A model generated the notes under the pieces. That model was not told the origin of the DNA. It saw nothing but the letters and a program-made list of their open reading frames with translations, and ran no database searches. Positions 5,284-6,236 of a stretch of DNA of 6,236 nucleotides are shown here, piece after piece. The DNA is from an uncultured Oscillospiraceae bacterium (GTDB lineage: Bacteria > Bacillota > Clostridia > Oscillospirales > Oscillospiraceae). The position numbers were made by a program, and so were the translations under genes. The number at the start of each line of letters is the position of its first letter. Position 1 is the first letter of the stretch. The stretch covers positions 1 to 6,236 of the forward strand of contig CAAGIE010000103.1 of NCBI GenBank assembly GCA_900769835.1. The letters run 5' to 3'.

Positions 5284-6159
5284 TTAATCTTCCTTCCTGT
5301 TGTATTGCGCTATTACAGCGCGTTCTCTGTCATTATAATCTCTGGCTCGTTCCAGAATAGTAAACCCGTTCATTTCAAGGATGCTGCAAACCGCATCTCC
5401 TTGCCCCATACCAAACTCGAAGCACAGATAACCACCCGGCTTCAAAGCCTGAATGTAATTCTTACTGATCGCACGGTAAAAATCAAGGCCATCGGCGCCT
5501 CCGTGCAGTGCAAGATGGGGCTCATAATCTTTTACACTCTTTGGCAATTCCAGCATTTCTGCCGTGGTTATATAGGGAGGGTTGGACACGATCAGATCGA
5601 ATGTTCCAAGAAACTTGGAGGGCGCATTCAAAGCATCCGCCACCACGCAACTTACTCTGCCATTCATTTTCAACAGGGCAATGTTCTTTTTCGCCACGTT
5701 CAGCGCATCTTTGGAAATATCTGCCAGCGTCACCTTGGCATCGTGAATACGGGATGCCACCGCAAGACCGATACAACCCGATCCGGTGCAAAGATCCAGC
5801 ACGCGGGGGGAATCATCCATATATAAGCCGTATTTCATAACCAACTCGGTTACCGCGCAGGTATCATCTCTGGGGATCAACACATTGGGATCCACAAAAA
5901 GCGTCAAACCGAAGAAGTCCCACTGGCCTAAAACATAGGCAATAGGCTCGCCATCCAGCACGCGGTTGACAACCTCCGTCAACGCATCGCACTGCTGCTG
6001 GCTGGCATAGAGTTCACTGTGTGCCAGGATCTCTTCCGGCCGTTTTTGTGTGATGTGACACAGTAGACTTCTTGCCAGCAAAGACGCGTCCTGGGGCGAC
6101 TCCTGGGTCAGGAGCGCGTTTCTCGCCTCCCGATACAGTTCCGAATACTTCTTTACCAC
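5284..6159 (-). CDS. prmC: Peptide chain release factor N5-glutamine methyltransferase PrmC
   Basis: PrmC methylates the glutamine of the GGQ motif in release factors RF1 and RF2 using S-adenosylmethionine, raising termination efficiency. The 291-residue length is normal. A helical N-terminal domain (about 1-75) precedes GEPIAYVLGQWDFFGLTLFVD (70-90). SAM-binding motif I is DLCTGSGCIG (122-131), and the catalytic NPPY lies at 193-196 in IVSNPPYIT. The substrate-side segment reads LIPRDDTC (94-101), where the family usually has IPRP[ED]TE, a notable departure. The start is GTG at 6159, supported by AGGAGGG at 6175-6169 with a 9-nt spacer. It overlaps the DUF1385 stop by 7 nt and ends 1 nt before recA. 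DUF1385-prmC adjacency is common in Firmicutes, but prfA, which often sits beside prmC, is not the next gene. Confidence 0.96.
   Translation of the reverse strand: MVKKYSELYREARNALLTQESPQDASLLARSLLCHITQKRPEEILAHSELYASQQQCDALTEVVNRVLDGEPIAYVLGQWDFFGLTLFVDPNVLIPRDDTCAVTELVMKYGLYMDDSPRVLDLCTGSGCIGLAVASRIHDAKVTLADISKDALNVAKKNIALLKMNGRVSCVVADALNAPSKFLGTFDLIVSNPPYITTAEMLELPKSVKDYEPHLALHGGADGLDFYRAISKNYIQALKPGGYLCFEFGMGQGDAVCSILEMNGFTILERARDYNDRERAVIAQYNRKED
5307..5337 (-). promoter_or_regulatory. Weak candidate internal promoter and small hairpin upstream of recA (inside prmC)
   Basis: On the - strand a perfect TATAAT (5337 down to 5332) lies about 50 nt before the recA ATG. Just downstream is a 5-bp inverted repeat, GCGCT-N5-AGCGC (5321-5307). 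No good TTGACA-like hexamer sits at 16-18 nt; a TTTACT lies 21 nt upstream, which is too far. There is no extended TGn. A hexamer match within coding sequence can occur by chance, so this is only a candidate for separate recA expression. Confidence 0.2.
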
Positions 6160-6236
6160 AGGTCGCTGCCCTCCTGCTCGGGAATAACGGCTTCCAGCGC
6201 AGTAATCGCCACCTCGATCATTTCGTCATCCGGCTC
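6153..6236 (-). CDS. DUF1385 (YqhQ-like) membrane protein, C-terminal 27 residues only
   Basis: An open frame enters from the right edge on the - strand and stops with TAA at 6155-6153. It encodes EPDDEMIEVAITALEAV followed by a short acidic end. The E-P-D-D-x-M-[IL]-E-V-A-I-x-A-L-E-A-V pattern is the characteristic C-terminus of DUF1385 proteins (B. subtilis YqhQ type), polytopic membrane proteins of unclear role, sometimes described as predicted metal-dependent enzymes. These are typically encoded just upstream of prmC in Clostridia, as here. Only the tail is visible, so membrane helices and length cannot be judged. It overlaps prmC by 7 nt, and the prmC ribosome binding site lies within its last codons. 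This gene or one further right should carry the operon promoter. Confidence 0.85.
   Translation of the reverse strand, partial: EPDDEMIEVAITALEAVIPEQEGSDLW
6169..6175 (-). promoter_or_regulatory. Ribosome binding site of prmC, fixing a GTG start
   Basis: On the - strand AGGAGGG (6175 down to 6169) lies 9 nt before GTG at 6159-6157. It is a near-perfect anti-16S match and the only strong one near the prmC 5' end. It supports the GTG start over later codons. It lies within the last codons of the DUF1385 gene. Confidence 0.85.

Noticed and set aside
4113..5360. A 415-codon open frame on the + strand, antisense to recA and part of prmC and recX.
   Set aside because: It lies opposite undoubted genes, has no ribosome binding site or recognisable domain, and long antisense frames arise from codon bias in such genes.

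Overview
The window holds ordinary chromosomal housekeeping genes of a low-to-mid-GC anaerobic Firmicute. The best guess is a Clostridia member of the Oscillospiraceae/Ruminococcaceae type (Faecalibacterium/Gemmiger-like). This rests on a DUF4317 protein, a YqhQ-type DUF1385 tail beside prmC, Firmicute-like RecA and RimO sequences and strong AGGAGG-type ribosome binding sites. The genus is an inference, not something the sequence proves. No mobile element, tRNA, rRNA, CRISPR array or horizontal-transfer signature was seen.

Left edge, + strand (1-516): the last codons of a probable shikimate kinase (aroK) overlap a complete type II 3-dehydroquinate dehydratase (aroQ), so this is the end of a shikimate-pathway operon. 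A perfect 12-bp hairpin (521-548) with T-runs on both sides fills almost the whole 36-nt gap to the next gene. It looks like a shared bidirectional terminator for two convergent operons.

The rest (6236 down to 553), - strand: one very compact gene string in the order DUF1385 (yqhQ-like, only its C-terminus in the window) - prmC - recA - recX - rimO - pgsA - DUF4317. Junctions are a 7-nt overlap, a 1-nt gap, a 14-nt overlap, a 1-nt gap, a 1-nt gap and an 11-nt gap, so the string is almost certainly co-transcribed and largely translationally coupled. Its main promoter lies beyond the right edge. Only a weak internal promoter candidate was seen upstream of recA, and no GAAC-N4-GTTC LexA box was found in the window.

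Functionally the string mixes translation-factor modification (PrmC methylates release factors; RimO methylthiolates ribosomal protein S12), recombination and its control (RecA, RecX), membrane lipid synthesis (PgsA) and a conserved soluble protein of unknown function (DUF4317). I found no convincing new multi-gene system. The points most worth a second look are the DUF4317 protein in this operon, the recA/recX overlap encoded within RecA's acidic tail, unusual residues in RecA and PrmC, the near-identical 1-nt junctions, and a terminator squeezed to 4 nt from both stop codons.
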